In this document: in pieces, positions 12,417 to 26,254 of the stretch
Layout: each line of letters starts with the position of its first letter
Position numbering within the stretch: the stretch's first letter is position 1
Source: Scolanthus callimorphus
Taxonomy: Eukaryota; Cnidaria; Anthozoa; Actiniaria; Edwardsiidae
DNA length: 64,000 bases
Reading direction: 5' to 3'
Assembly (NCBI GenBank): GCA_033964015.1
Contig: CM066917.1
Coordinates: forward strand, 27,993,951 to 28,057,950
Notes under the pieces: model-generated
Told to the model about the DNA's origin: nothing
The model's input: the letters and a program-made list of their open reading frames with translations, nothing else
Database searches by the model: none
Translations under genes and position numbers: made by a program

Positions 12417-12475
12417 TACTAGTAGGCTATAACTTATAGCCTACTAGTAGCTATAACTTATAGCCTACTAGTAGC
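12417..12475. repeat. Perfect 33-bp palindrome followed by a direct partial copy
   Basis: Arm TACTAGTAGGCTATAA at 12417-12432, a single C at 12433, and the exact complementary arm at 12434-12449. The segment CTATAACTTATAGCCTACTA then repeats once more at 12451-12470. The motif TACTAGTA ends both. Confidence 0.85.
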
Positions 12476-13389
12476 TCAACCAATCAGAACGCAGTACTAG
12501 TATAACGCAGATATGAAAAGCAACCTTTGCTCACAGGGAATTATGCTGGAGCTTCGTACGCATATGAAGTCGACTTGAAAACTAAGGACATGATATTAGG
12601 AACAACACATAAGTGCGTTCTGAAACACACCTGTCTCGGCGATAAAATATTGCTATACTAAAAGTCACGATTCATGGCGTGACAGCGCCTTTTTTGGGTT
12701 GCATGACGCGGCGGAGGGCAAAGATAAGAACAGTTGTGGGTGGGTAATATATAGAACTAAGCACTGCCTAAAAGCGGAGCTCCTGATATGTCATATAGGA
12801 CTTGGCGGCATTATTGTACAGCTATACTGAGATTCTCGTCGGTCCCTGATAGTTTATTAGCACGAATCTGGGACTCGATCTCAGAGGGTGACTCGGGATC
12901 CCTGAGGTGCGCACGATAGCCTCGCCAGCGAAGCCACGATGACGAGACCTTTTCACAGTGGGCGAATTGCTGTCACACACGGAGCCAACGTTGACCAGGA
13001 ACTGGCAAAGACCTTCACTCTATTGGAATGCCAAATCAGTCTTTGTATTGTTAACGAGTTCTTCGACATAAAATGCCTCGGTAGGAAGCAATGGACTCTA
13101 ATAGAAAGCAAAAAACCCCTAAAGGAAATGTTTAAATGCGGTGTTTCATATTTCTGTGTCCAATTCACGTACACTTGCCAACCGACAAATCACAACGATA
13201 GTTTCTGTGCGCTGTGTCAACAGTAAACAAAAGTAACACTTGACGAACGTATCACACTTCCTAAACTCACATGGTAACGTGAAGATGTGCGAAAAAATTG
13301 CGAAAGCCAAAGTATAGAAAGTAGCGATACACTTTTTACGAGGGTTCGTGTTCGTTTTGCTTACTTTTTACCTAAACAAGAATTTCTAC

Positions 13390-13757
13390 AGAAACCCATT
13401 CATGGGAAAAGTTGGATTTACCATGGCACAATAATGTGAAGTGTTCAATTCACGTAGTTGTCCACGGGAAAGCCGAACATTTCCCATTCTTGTGTCATGG
13501 GAAATTCAGCTTTTCCATGAATGGGTTTCTGCAAGAATTTCCTCTGCTATTTAGAAGAATTTTTCGCCAGAGCTGAGTTGGAGGTTTCCCGTCTAACATC
13601 TGAGGGATGTAAGGGATTGAATGGGATATTGAGCTTTTCCCATGAATGGGTTTCTGCAAGAATTTCCTCTGCTATCTAGAAGAATTTTTCGCCAGAGCTG
13701 AGTTGGAGGTTTCCCGTCTAACGTCTGAGGGATGTAAGGGATTGAATGGGATATTCG
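13390..13757. repeat. About 124-bp tandem duplication with inverted flank
   Basis: Copy 1 begins GCTTTTCCATGAATGGG at 13509; copy 2 begins GCTTTTCCCATGAATGGG at 13633. Both run to TTGAATGGGATATT, with only a few differences over about 123 bp. An inverted relative, AACCCATTCATGGGAAAAG, lies near 13395, so the array may derive from a foldback element. No coding content recognised. Confidence 0.85.
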
Positions 13758-14951
13758 AACTTTTTTGCAAGATCGCGTTATATTTAACTTCTAATCATCT
13801 GAAGAAAAAAAAACGTTCGTGCGCGCTCTTCGTCCAGCAACGAAAACATCTTTTCAGCTTCGTTGAGATAAAAACTATACTTCCAAAAGCTATTATCACC
13901 CTCTAATCCCCAAAGGAGGGAAAGGAAACGGCTTGATGACAATGATTAGATACAGACTTGTTACTGAACGGTGAATATGGCTGCAATACGCAACGCCTTA
14001 AAGAGCTAAATAATCATCAACGTTGTAGGTGTTAATCATTACAGTGTCGATATCGTACTACCATTAGACTTCCTTAGAGTGTTTTATGTTTCCCTTCCTT
14101 TTTAAGCCTTACCTTCTGTTAAATACCACTTCGGTGTGATTTAATAAATTGACTTGGCTATCTGGATATGCAAAAAGTATAAACTAAAATGTTTCCTCGG
14201 GATCTTTTATCTCTTTTACCTTTGAAGCAATAGCACCGAAAGAATGATTATAGCAAGTGGTCTCTGTTAGCATATTCATTGCCAGAAACCAAACAAGTGA
14301 ATAATACTCGATTATATAATTGATAGATTTTCAGACTTTTGGAGCTGTGCTTTTAGTATTAGCTAGTTTGGGAGTCATTGAATATATTTTGCCAGGGCTG
14401 TAGCAGGGCGTAATGGCGATGATTAAATTATAGTGATTGTACTAACATTTCTTTTGTGCTCTTTTTTCACTGACAGATCCAAGGTGGGGCATGCCTCTTT
14501 TGAAAAAAGATCCTCAGTGAATACAGCAGGTTGCAGGTTTCAAGCCATTATTTCCAGGAAGCGATTAAATTTGATTCTTTCCGCGCCAGTGTTCAAAGCA
14601 ATTAAAAGGTTGACAGGGTGCACACGAAAACCTTGCTAGAGAAAAGAGAAGGGATCCGAAAGAAAGAAAAGAGAAACGTGACTCTAAATATCATTCATTT
14701 GTGGTTTTGTAGAATTGTATCCATAATTATTTACGAGCCGAACGTGCCGTCACTTGGACCCGGCCCAAGCGACTTCTATTCAAATGACAAGGCGAATTAA
14801 TTCCTATTGTGACGTCACTCCATTCCTCGGTAACCCTGCTCCTGTTTTTCGTATAACGTTTTCTATCTGTCGAAAAAGCGTTTATAAATGATAAGTCAAC
14901 CCTCGCCCATTCTCGCTCGTCACAAATTCAAGCGGAACGGAAACATCGAAA

Positions 14952-15060
14952 CACGTGTCCAACAAAACAGATGACGTGACATAAGTGTTAGGTGCTTAGA
15001 ACATTTAGACGACATGCGTGACACGTGCGTGACTCCTGGTGAACACCTGGGCAACACGTG
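14952..15060. promoter_or_regulatory. Cluster of three CACGTG E-boxes
   Basis: Canonical CACGTG occurs at 14952-14957, 15022-15027 and 15055-15060, with TGACGTGAC nearby, followed by a CpG-rich stretch with CCGGAAGTG (ETS-like) near 15110. No gene start was found beside it, so function is unproven. Confidence 0.35.
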
Positions 15061-15616
15061 TGGTCGAGACAGTAGACGCAGATCCCCGCGAAAACTCGCG
15101 CGCGCAAAGCCGGAAGTGCGCGTTTAAAGGTGATGGTGCACTCATTTTATTCATATTTTTTGATCAAGATTAAAGAACCACGTTTATAAAAGAACGCGAC
15201 GCTGAGATTTTCCCATCAAAAAATAAGTTCATCCCATATATTTACTCAATATGACCCCGTTGTAGCCCCAAGCTGAACCGATTAAGGCGTTGTTCTTTAC
15301 TTTATGAATAAAATGATTTTGAGGAATGAAACAAGGCATTCACATTCAGCACATTGTGAGTAATCAAACAATGCTTTACCACACAAGTGATTTAGCATCC
15401 TCGCAGATAATATAAAATAAATGAGTATTATTTCTGGGTGTTAATACTGGAATTGTCCCTCATGGTGACACACATTTCAAGTAGGAGGGACGAAATTTCC
15501 AAAGGATCACGACTAGTTTAGGGTGAGTTTTAGTTGGAGATTGAACAGTTCAGAAAATCGCTCGACGAACTTCTTGCCACTTCCTCCATGTTCCCTGTTC
15601 TCTGGGTTTCTTTTCC

Positions 15617-15843
15617 CTTAGGGCCGACCATTTAACTTTTGAGGGGGGGGGGGGGGGGGGGCTTTTTTGTCAGTGCAAGAATTTTTTTTATACCTCTGTT
15701 ATGCGGTGAAAATTTTTTTTCCAATAAGAAAGAAGGGTTTTAGTCACCATTTTGCTGTGCAGGAAATTTTTTTCGCCCTTCGGGCCGTGAGGAATTTTTT
15801 TCAAAAGAGCCCACCCCCCCCCTCAAGAATGGTCGGCCCCTTA
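15617..15843. mobile_element. G-tract MITE with TIR GGGCCGACCATT, nested in an older foldback element
   Basis: Termini GGGCCGACCATT (15621) and its complement (to 15839) enclose a left G run of about 18 and a right C run. CTTA flanks both sides (15617-15620, 15840-15843), so the duplication is TTA or CTTA. The outside sequence (CTCTGGGTTTCTTTTCC on the left, AAAACACACGGGAAAACTTG on the right) is the arm of the foldback at 19470-19671, so the element jumped into a copy of it. Confidence 0.85.
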
Positions 15844-15844
15844 A

Positions 15845-18800
15845 AACACACGGGAAAACTTGCTACGCAGGCTATCTCTGTTGAAGCTGTTGAAGCTTTG
15901 GTATTCATTGTATGTTGTCTTGCGTTATCGAAAAAAATAACTACGGATTTTGTCATTGAGTAGCTCTTAAATGTAACAGGAAGCTCGTCATTCTGTCTTT
16001 TTTGTGCAATGTTACAGATTGTTTGTCTTCTGGGTTCTATCTCAAAGAAAATATAATTAAAAACTCGAATGGAAATAAAAGCTTTCAGCGGCTTGTTTAC
16101 TAATGATGATTAAGCGATGTTTCGAGTCAATTCAGTGAAAAAAAAAAGGTTTTCACTTTTGTGGTTTTTGTTGCTAGTGTGATATTTTTAGCGGGCACTT
16201 TTCAATGCACCCTTTTCCCCGAATGAAGGGTAGCGGCGCGTGCTACACACATTGCCGTTATAGTTCCATCGTCGTAGACAAAACTAAAATATAGTTTTAA
16301 AAACATTTGACTGTTTTTTTTTTTCGCGTTCCTCGGCGAGCCTCATGCAGCGAAGCGACTGGTTACGTGGTAAACTAAAGCGGTAAAAAGTTCATTGGAA
16401 AAATAAATGAAACCTATGTATTCGATTAAAGAAGAAATGTTACTTTAGGCGAAATAATTACAATCGAGGGAGTTGTTTTAAATAAGTGTTTCTTAGTGCA
16501 ACACGTGCGCCTAGCACTGGGGGACAATACAATCTTCGTATGCTAAATAAAGGGCACATTTGAATACAAGAGAATACCCATCTGGCTTTTAGAGTGACTA
16601 ACTAGACAATATAACAACAAATAATCATTTCCATTCGTCTAACAGGTGCCTTGGTTACTCTTAAGGAATGTGGTTTGATATGTCAATGAAATCTTTAAAA
16701 CTATAAATCAGCTCAATAAGGTGCTATACAAAAAAGAAATCAACTCTACATTAGAAGTGGTTTAAATTGAAATTTGCTAAACAAGAGGCTTAAACAGGTG
16801 TTTTATAGTTACTAGAACCACTAGACGTGAACCGAGAGATAAGTTTTCATGGCACCAAAAACAAACAAACTGATGCCTTCCTGAAATACCAAACATTCAC
16901 ATAAACTATAGATCGTTTTAGAGCTTTGAATTATGTTACATGTGCAAATAGGCCAGTTCAAGCCTTACTTGATATGTTTTTGATACCCTTGCCAGTAATT
17001 TCGAGAGTGTACACACGAGGCTAACAACGCCAGGAAATTCTGGGGCTCTGCATGCCCACACACAAATTTTATATTTTCTGTAAACTTTGCCCCCACTTTG
17101 CCATAGTCCAAGAAGATAGTACATTGTCTCTAATTAGCCCCCCACTTCAAAATCTGTTTATCCCCTAGAGACAAATTTAAAAATATTTCATCATATAAGG
17201 GTTGAAGTCTTCGAGCCCAAGGGCTGCATCTTCCTTTGTACGCCTGGGTGTCGACAAAATAGAACGACCAACATACAAAACAAAACCATGAGTTTACAAT
17301 AGACATGGCCATAAATCTATAAGGAGCAAAAGAGATGTACAGTCACTTGAAGCAAGGAGGTTTTTCTCACAATAAAAATTAACCTCCTCGCTTGAAGTGA
17401 AATTCTGTCAAAACAAGTGAAAACTTCCCGCGTTTCACTTTCTTTCAAACTTCCGTCAGATGTTCTAACATCTCAGACGTAAGAAAATTTCAAGGGTGGC
17501 GGACATCTGCCGCCAGGAATATAACTCTTTTATGTTGTTACTGTTCTTACGACAGTATTTTCAAGCAATTGGGTTGAACGCCGCAGAAAAGTTAGTGGCT
17601 TATAATACATCCGCAAGGGACGCCTTGGCCGCGGAAAAGACGAAGGCACCAAGGGAGTGCGAATCGCCCCCAATGATCGCCCCGAATGATTACTTTACCA
17701 TTGCTGAGAACGCTACGTCTGAACACGAAAAAAATCTGATGTGTAAAGTAAACATAACATCTTATATTTTTTGCGACTGAATTGTCATAATTATCCTATA
17801 ACACGGATTTTTTGGATCTCAGTGACAAGATTCAAATCAGTATCAATGTGTGATCTGGCCCTTGATGGGTTACTTGTGTGTTTGTCCTAAAGTTTCTTAT
17901 GAAAGGTATATAACACAAACCACTCTTTCAATAATGAAACTATGAACGGTTAGATCTCTTACCTTGGACTATTCTTTCTTGAGTAAATTTTGATGCACCC
18001 ATCCATTTTAGAGTTTCTAACATTTTAGTGAACCATTGTTTGAAGAAAGAAGAAAACTACAGTTTATTTGAACACGTGTTTAAACTATCGACTTGTTTTT
18101 TTCTCACGCGATGAGCACGAGTCATGAGATATTTATTCACTAGGCCAGTAAAAGACAACTGAAATATATATTTTTGTAAGCCAAAGTAATGTTGAAATTT
18201 CCTAGACGAGCATATTGGCGATTTTTGTTGGCGTTTTTTTAACTTGGTGTGCAGTTGAAAAACCGAAAACACGTGTCATAGTGTCTATTTTTAGTCTCAC
18301 AACGTCTGCGATGTTATGTAACTATATTTCTTTTGAAATTAGAACACTTGATTTTCATTGTAATAAAAAGACAGGTATAATACTACTACTAATAATATGT
18401 TAATTTTTATAGCGCTTTCTCTTACGGATCCAAAGCGCTTTACAATAGTTTTATATATAAAAAGAACATGTATAGTATCTAAATAGTTAAAAGATGAAAT
18501 ATGTAAGAGTATATACAATAATTGTACCTATTAAAAAGATAAAACATATATAAAATATTTAAAAATATTTAAAATAGTAATGAAACAATAATGTAATTTG
18601 AAATATTACATATTAGGTATCAATAGAACTCTATCAAATTGTCGAATTCTTTTTTCTCACGCCATCATTTGATAGTGACAGATTTTTTACCTGCAGACAT
18701 GAGGAAATTCTTTTCGCATAAGAACCCCTCTACACTACACAGCATTTTTCAGTCGCAAAACGTACGAAAACGGAGGGCTTTCAAAACAAAACTGTGATTT

Positions 18801-19469
18801 TAAAACGCTCTCTTGAATCCAGAGATTTTGGAAAGCAGAGCCGTGTGGATGCTGAACTTGGCAAAAACGCTGACGTCCTTTTTTATTTATTCATCGAAAC
18901 TACGACATTTTCCCAAAAGAAGATCAGTTTTCTTGAAAAATGGAAATTCATATTCGCCGGCTGCCCCAAAAAAAACAAGCTGATCTCGATTCTCTCCTCC
19001 CCCTTCCCCCCGCCCCAAACGGGATCCGCTGTAGGCTGGGTTTTATTCGGAGTAGCTCGGCCCTTTTCACCAGCAAAACACTAGCGCCTGCATGCAGTCG
19101 CTAGACCTAGTGGAGTAGATGGAGGCTCCTGTTTTGTCGTGAGACGCGCCGCGTGACCACATGCACCAAATGATGAGTCGTACTAGTAAGCCGTGGGAAT
19201 AGATAGAAGTCCAACAATGGAAACTCTCCTGTGCTAAGCTATACTGTGTATGAAATACTACTGTGCATGGACTACTGCCGAGATGCGAGATGCCACACTG
19301 GTAGTGCACAATAATAGCAAAGCAGGGCGCCAAGTAACAGCCCTACCAAAGAGGCGGGGGATGACCTGTAAGCCGCGGAGCCCAGCGGAGCCCCATCTCT
19401 GTTTGGAGCAAAATGTCTCCATAGTTGAGAATCTAGCGATGCTTTTCCCCCCGTCCTCTAGCCGAGGGC
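15845..19469. other. Intergenic stretch without supported genes
   Basis: It contains a hexanucleotide-scale dispersed motif near 18405-18450 (TTTTTATAGCGC with AAAGCGCTTTACA), and short inverted segments near 17355-17400 (AGGAGGTTTTT with AACCTCCTCG). The ORF at 17496-17780 starts with GTG and has no splice or family support. Confidence 0.45.
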
Positions 19470-19671
19470 TAGCCTGCGTAGCAAGCGTTCCCGTGTGTTT
19501 TCAGGGAAAAGAAACCCCGAGAAACAGAGGAGAAAGCGGCGAGTAGTTCGACGAGCGAGTTTTTGGCCGCACACGAAAATGGGGCGAGCGAAGGCACTCG
19601 CCGCTTTCCTCTGTTTCTCTGGGTTTCTTCTTTTTCCTGAAAACACACGGGAATGCTTGCTACGCAGGCTA
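19470..19671. mobile_element. Foldback (hairpin) element, arms about 77 bp
   Basis: The left arm begins AGCCTGCGTAGCAAGCGTTC; the right arm ends with GCTTGCTACGCAGGCT at 19671. The arms pair through CCCGTGTGTTTTC, AGAAACAGAGG and AAAGCGGCGAGT with few mismatches, around a loop of about 45 bp (19547-19593). Solo or broken arms occur at 15600-15870, about 44797 and about 45785. Confidence 0.88.
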
Positions 19672-19679
19672 TGCTAGCC

Positions 19680-22600
19680 GCCGGGGGCGGACAACGAGCA
19701 CCCTCTCCAAAGATGCGTTTAACGGCTTATTTCGCTGTGTGCATGTGGTTCTGTTTAGTAAAATTGAGTTTTAAAAGTTGCTGCATGTTGCTGGGAAAAT
19801 GTTATCTGTTGTTTGCCAGGAGGCACCTTGAGTGATACTTTCTCAGGAGAACCGCAGCTCCAGTTTTTCCCAGGCCAGCAGGGGGGTCCAGTGTCTTATT
19901 GCCAGCAGAAAAATAACAAACGTTGTAGGAATATAATTTATGAACATTTTCGAAACAAAAAAATTCTTCAGCTGAACATTGTTTGAATTTTTTTCCCAGC
20001 AACTAAGAAGTTCTTGCCCAACATTTTCACAACCTGCTAAGGAGGTGCTGTGGAACAGATCCGAGTTTTCAGGGATGTCAACCACAGGACTTACAAATCT
20101 GGAGACCGCGCCTTGAAATTGCAAAATTTCCTGCAATTCTCCCGGGAGAAATACAGTAAATATGTGGCGCAGTCGTCTTAAATTCTTACTGGGAGAAGAA
20201 GCGAAAAATCTTTCGAGCAAAAGAGGGAGAGTTTTGTAGACCTGAGAAGCGCAGAAGCATCGACCATGAATTTCTTCAAGCCCTGTAGCACTTGATCCTT
20301 AAAACCTTTCGAGAAAAAGTGACTTGCATTTTGGCGCGCAAACCACAGGGAGACCAAAATTCGACAAGCTGACGATTTTAATTGCTCCCCCATAACATGC
20401 GGACTCGTTTAATTTTCCCTTCTTTTTAACTAAGCAAACATTTCATCCCACATTTCCATCGTGGGAAGTATCGTGGCACTCCAGGCCAATATAATCATCA
20501 CATAAGGAATCATTTATTCTTTTTAAATTAACACCCTTTGATTAATTTTTTCTTGCTTGACAATTATTTCCTAACATAAATAGAAAAAGTGTTCTTAAGG
20601 CGTATACCTTCTTGGAGAAAAAGCTTTCCTTGTCGTAGATAATGCAAGATTGTATTTCTATAACCATGCTATATTGACAAGAGAAGCAGTGTTTTAAAGG
20701 TTGCATGGTATATTTGAAAAGAAGACGCAGAAACAGGGAAATTCCACACAAAAATTAAAGAAACCAGTAGTAACGGCAATTAAAATTAAATTTAAATAAC
20801 GTAAAACACAAGCGGATATTAGAAAGCTATATGAAAAACATTAGAAATAGAAACCAAAATCAAACCAAAAACTTTAGCGATAATGTTAATTTGAAAAATA
20901 GAACTTTGTTTCTCTGATAGTACTTTTCTTTTACGTTTTCACTTATTATTATAATGTTACGGATGTTTTATAAAGGGAATTTTGTGCTTTAGAAACGTAC
21001 AATTTAGTCAAGCAATCATATTTGGTTATTGAAAGCTGTAACTAGGAGTAACGCGTCGACTTTATTGTTTTTTATAGCACGTGTCTCTTCTAAATCAGAG
21101 CCCGTTTGAGTGAAAAGCGAACTGCAAAAGCGGGCGGTGTATGATCTGTCCTGCGGAAGCGATTTTTATCATTTTGAATGTTTCAGTGGTGGGTATTTGA
21201 AGAGACAAACGATTTAGTACAGTACGCGACTCAAAACAGTTCCTAAAATCATGATGCAATTGTGTTAAACAGAAAATAAGAGTTATTTCTCAAGTGGAAG
21301 CTCCCACAAGGAAGCGCAAAGTTTTATACGACATTTGACATTAAAACTTTCATTATAAAAGATATCCTAGTTATGTTGATTTAGAAAACTTAAACAAGCG
21401 GCTACTCTCAAAATTAATCAGCTCGAGAAGGAAAAAAATTGTCAGCAACAGTGCTCACGGTTGCTAGGTGACCAGAAGAGTTAAATCTCCATGGCAACCC
21501 GGTGTAGCGAGAACACAAGGTAATGTTTACCCAGGCCCCCTCGTTGTGTAGGCAGCTGGTACGACTGTGCTATTCATTAGACTATCGTAGCCCACAGCAA
21601 AAGTGACAGACTGCGCTCTCTGCCTTGTCTTGACTATAAATTCATATGAAAATTTAAGATTTAGGACTGAAAATTGATACTGAAATTAAAAAGACCAGAA
21701 CACAGTGACATGCTCGAAATCGTGGTTCCTCGATTTGGTTTCGAATGTATAGTTTCCCGGCAACCACAATTACACAGTCTAGATGGTATCGCGGGAAATT
21801 ATTTTTAATCGCGCTATCATCGGGCCTTCTGGACTTCCTGAGACTAGATTTTAATTATGGGCACCTTAAACTAGTCAGCTTCAGAAGACAGATATCGTCA
21901 GTAAGCTCTGAGCCACATTTAGAAGGCATACGTAAATTCGAGACCATCTATAGGCTTTCCAAAAACTAAACTGTCATTTCTCATAAAATTTATTAAAGGA
22001 TCCATTAGCAGTTGAAAGAAAGAGATTTTTACTGCTAGCGAAAATAAATAATACTAGAATTGTGTATTTTAGAGAAGAGTCAGTGCGACAGCTGTTTTTT
22101 TCGCGATAGTGAGAGAAAGCATTGTATTCTTTGCCATTGGTGCATTTACGCGTTTAGGGATTGTAAGAGGTCCTTTATGAAGTCCAAAATATTTGTCAAA
22201 TTTGGGAGGGTAAAAAGAAATGTAAGTTCACGGCAAAAACGAGAAAGACGAACAGAAAAAGATGGTTATGAATGTATTTTTTGAGCTTTTACAAATAAAA
22301 AAACCTTTTGATAGGGTCTAAAGCTCATTATTAAAAGCCTTCTGTTTTAGCTTTTGCGACATACTGGTAAAAAAAAACTGCGCATACTGTATTCAAAACA
22401 AATGCAAGTTAATTTCCCATTTAATCCTCGATTTTTTTTTTCAGCGGCTGTGTTGTGATATGGAAAAAGTCCTACGGCTACACTTTCTTCTTAAATGTTT
22501 ACCAAAATACGAAATATAGACTCGCGCGATGTCGCAAGATTTGGAAGTGCGGATGGTTCGGCGATTCGAAAGGACGGTGGAAAAAGGAGTGTAAATAGCG

Positions 22601-25600
22601 GGCAAAGTGTTTAGGCCTCGCTGAGGGGAGCCTTCAGTCACCACCACTCACATTCAACGTACTATTACAAAATTAATGAGCTTCACCTGAAGGAATTGTA
22701 CTCTCTTAAGGTTCGCATAAATTTCTTTATAACGCTCATTTATCAGAAGAATAGACTAATGTTATATACACAGACTTGGCAATTTTCTCTCGGTAGGGTT
22801 TGCGTTTAAGAGGTTGCGCTCGGGCAAGCAAGCGCTGGGCGAGTTTTTCTCATTTTTTTAAATATCGCATGCGAATTTGTTACAGTGCACCGGCCCATGA
22901 ACACATGTGCTCATAGTGTCTTTAATAATTTCTCTGCGGTGAAACCATCCAGTATTTTCTTATTCTTTAATACACCTTTTTAACCACCGTAGTTGTAAAC
23001 CACGGACTAAATCACCCAATCATCTACGGAAACTTCACCGAATTGCGTGTGTTTTGGAGGCAAGAAAGCGAAACAATAAAGGGCTTTAAAACTTTCGCAC
23101 ATGTATAGTCTTAAAGGCTGCTATCAAACGAATAAAGTAGTGATGACTGTTGCACTTTTGAGGGTATTAATGAGATCAATGATATTCCTTAGAAATGACA
23201 CAAATTTTTGAGATAAAAAATAATGATTTGACTTACAGTTGCGTCGGCCGGGGTATAACTTGCAGAAGTCACTTTCTAACATTGAGGTATTTTTCTGCAC
23301 TCTGAGAATATGTAATGTTTGTCGGAGCGGTAGCATTCAGCTGTCGACGTTCCTTGCTAAGTTGAACTCAGGATATTCCTCTATAAGTCTACGTGAGGTG
23401 GTCTAGCACTCATAATGGTAAGCAGAGTCCAGGCTGTAAGACGAAGTGTGTTGTTTATTTAGCTGCTGGAGAGGCTATGTATTTTAGCCCGACACTGTCC
23501 CTGCACCGCTACAGACTGCAGGTGCTCGTAGACCAATCTCCCTACCACGCATTTGTATTGACATTGAGGCCTGACAGATATATACTATTACTCCGGCTTG
23601 ATTGTTAAATGAAAAGCCACGATTAGCTAGAGGGAATCCCTGGTTCCAAGGGGGTCCATGTCTCGCACATGCGCAGTTCAACTTCAGGCAGCTGCATAAC
23701 CGACCAGCCAATATATTATCAGTATTTTTTTTCCTGAAACCCGAGCTTATTTTTATTCACTTCTCACGTGCAGAAATTCACTTGGCGGGCCTCATGTTGA
23801 CTAGCTATTCCGTTAAAATAATTACTCTAGGGTTCGTTCGATTTTCTAAATGCGAAAATAACAGCCCTAGCTTGATTTTATGTCTATATGGATGATCGAA
23901 CGAAGAGTTCTTAAAGTTAGATAGGCAACACATTGGTCTCAATTAAAAAGAATAAATTCTCAGAATCAATAAACGAGAGATGGATGTAATCAATGGCAGG
24001 GGCGAGCCAGGTGTTTCGCGCCATCACCTGACAACCGCACACGAACCAACAACAATTGGCAGCTGATGTTTTGGCGGGAAAAAAAGGCGTGCGCGCATGA
24101 GCGAAATAAAAATGCAATGATATGAATAAAAGAAAATAAACAGGAAAAAGAAAGCGCGACAAAGGATTTAGCAGCTATAAACCTGCAACACAAAGGGAAT
24201 ATTACTTGAAAATAAAAATAAAATGAAAAAATAATTATGACATATTCATTTTTGGATATTTTCAAGGAATAAGTTTGGTGTTTTATAAATCCGGATCCGA
24301 CTGCACATACTGTGTTCACAATTGGAATACGAGATATAATCAAGTTAATTGCGTTTTTGCTCACGGCGCCTTTCGCAATTGGTTATCTTTTATATACACC
24401 CGTAATTGCTCTTTTTCTCCAAGGCATCCTCATAAAACATAACACAAAGAATTTATGTCTTATTTTAAATGTCTTCTTCGTTGAGGCTCGTAATAAAATG
24501 GAAAAACTTCAGTTTCAGCGCTATTTCCATAACGCGAGAGTTGACTTGAGATGAGAAATCTCTGTTTCGATGCCTTTTATCGCATAAAGTAAAGGGTGTC
24601 GAAGGCCATTCGAGATATGGAAAAGCACTTGTCAAAAATTGAAGACATAAAATCCTTTTTACCCGAAGTAATGAAGGCTATAATATATACTGACTCAGTA
24701 GTTTTAGAGCTTCGAATTATTGAAAACGTGCGAAGAGTGATTATATTAGTAAAAAAAATTCGCACTGAAAAATGATGTCCTTTCGTGATAAATACGACAA
24801 AAAATATATATATATATATATAAATAAGTAGATTGAAAGACTCCACCTCTTACAGGATGAAGTCAACCTCACTTCAGACCAACAAAGTTGAAATTCAGCT
24901 GTCTTCATGCAAAGATCTTAGGATAACTCCATTCTTAAATTATGGAATAAATTGTCTTTGTTTACCGCATCCCTAATTTCAATACTAATTCATGAAACCC
25001 TGAAAAATAAATCCGTTCGAACTAATAGTGGATTTGTATGATTGAGTTCACCTGCAGACCAGCTCATCGCTCTACTTATTGGACAAAAATAAAACGGCAT
25101 TATTTAGAGCAGAAACTCATTTTTCATGCTGCGAACGGGGCCAATTTCCGATCTAGTTACAGTCCAGAGGTGAGAAACGCAGTAGGATAACTAGAATTTT
25201 AAACAAATTTGTGCAAATAATTGAAAAAGGTCCAGCAGGGTTCTTGGGTTGGGAAAAACTTGACTGACAGCAGGGATGGACAAGGATAATCAGTTTCGGG
25301 AACAACGTTCAGAAATAATGAACAATTTTTGGGAAAATAAAACAGCACAAAACAAGCTTTAAAACAAGCTTTTTGCCGCCTTCCAATCACCACAAATCTT
25401 GGCGGCGCGTGTATGGAATCAATGTAAAGAAAAATGTCGCGCACATAAATGTATCACTTGATATCTGTTGACTTTTCAGTATACCAGGTTTTAAGCACAT
25501 CTCGCTGATTTTAAGCACATCTCGCTCATACTTGCGCACCAGTGTCCTTCCCACACCTTACCCCAGGAGAAGGGTGGGGGTTGGGGGGAGGGGAGGATGG

Positions 25601-26250
25601 ATGGCGCTTGTGGCTGCGCGGCTCAATTTTAAGTTTTCCCCTTCTCACGCGTTTCACGCAGCCTCAGGGGAGTAGGAACAGGCTAAATCCACCGAGTTGT
25701 ACCACACAATAGTGTTTCTTGTTTGTTTATTTATTCAATCTACCTACAAGTTTTTTCTCCTAGAATAACATTATTCCCGGTGTACCGAAGCGGATCGAAA
25801 CAAGCTAGTTTCGTGGCGACGAGGGAAACACCCCGAGTTCCCGAGAATTTGAGAATCAGAATCTATATAGTTTCTTTACATAAATTCTTTCTTTTGTTTC
25901 TCTAATTTCAATTATGGCATAATATGCCACTACTATTTACAATTATCATAAATATGTTGTATATTCCTTAAAAATGCCCAATCCCTACTATGATAAGAAA
26001 ACGAAAATTTTCTTTTTTCTGTAATTGCCCTGTAATGATCTTCTGAAAAACCAGCTCAGACTTCCACTTCTGTAACTGCTTTGCAGCAGCTGTTTTGCTA
26101 ACTAGAAGATCAAGAGATCTTGGAAAGTGCGCAAATGAAGTTAGCAACTTTGATTTTCCAGTCCTATTTTCCCAAATTTAGCAATTTCAGTGGCGCGGTT
26201 TATAAATGAACAAAACAGTAGCTAAACTCGCACCCTTGTTCCCTCTTTTA
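19680..26250. other. Long AT-rich intergenic stretch
   Basis: No coding region can be supported over about 6.5 kb. An (AT)n run lies at about 24801-24822. Two RFX-like half sites (GGTTGCTAGG near 21460 and CATGGCAACC near 21492) face each other, without an adjacent gene start. The rest is unremarkable. Confidence 0.5.
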
Positions 26251-26254
26251 CAGC

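Noticed and set aside
17496..17780. 94-codon plus-strand ORF
   Set aside because: Starts with GTG without an upstream acceptor, and no family is recognised. A few stretches look coding, but nothing confirms it.
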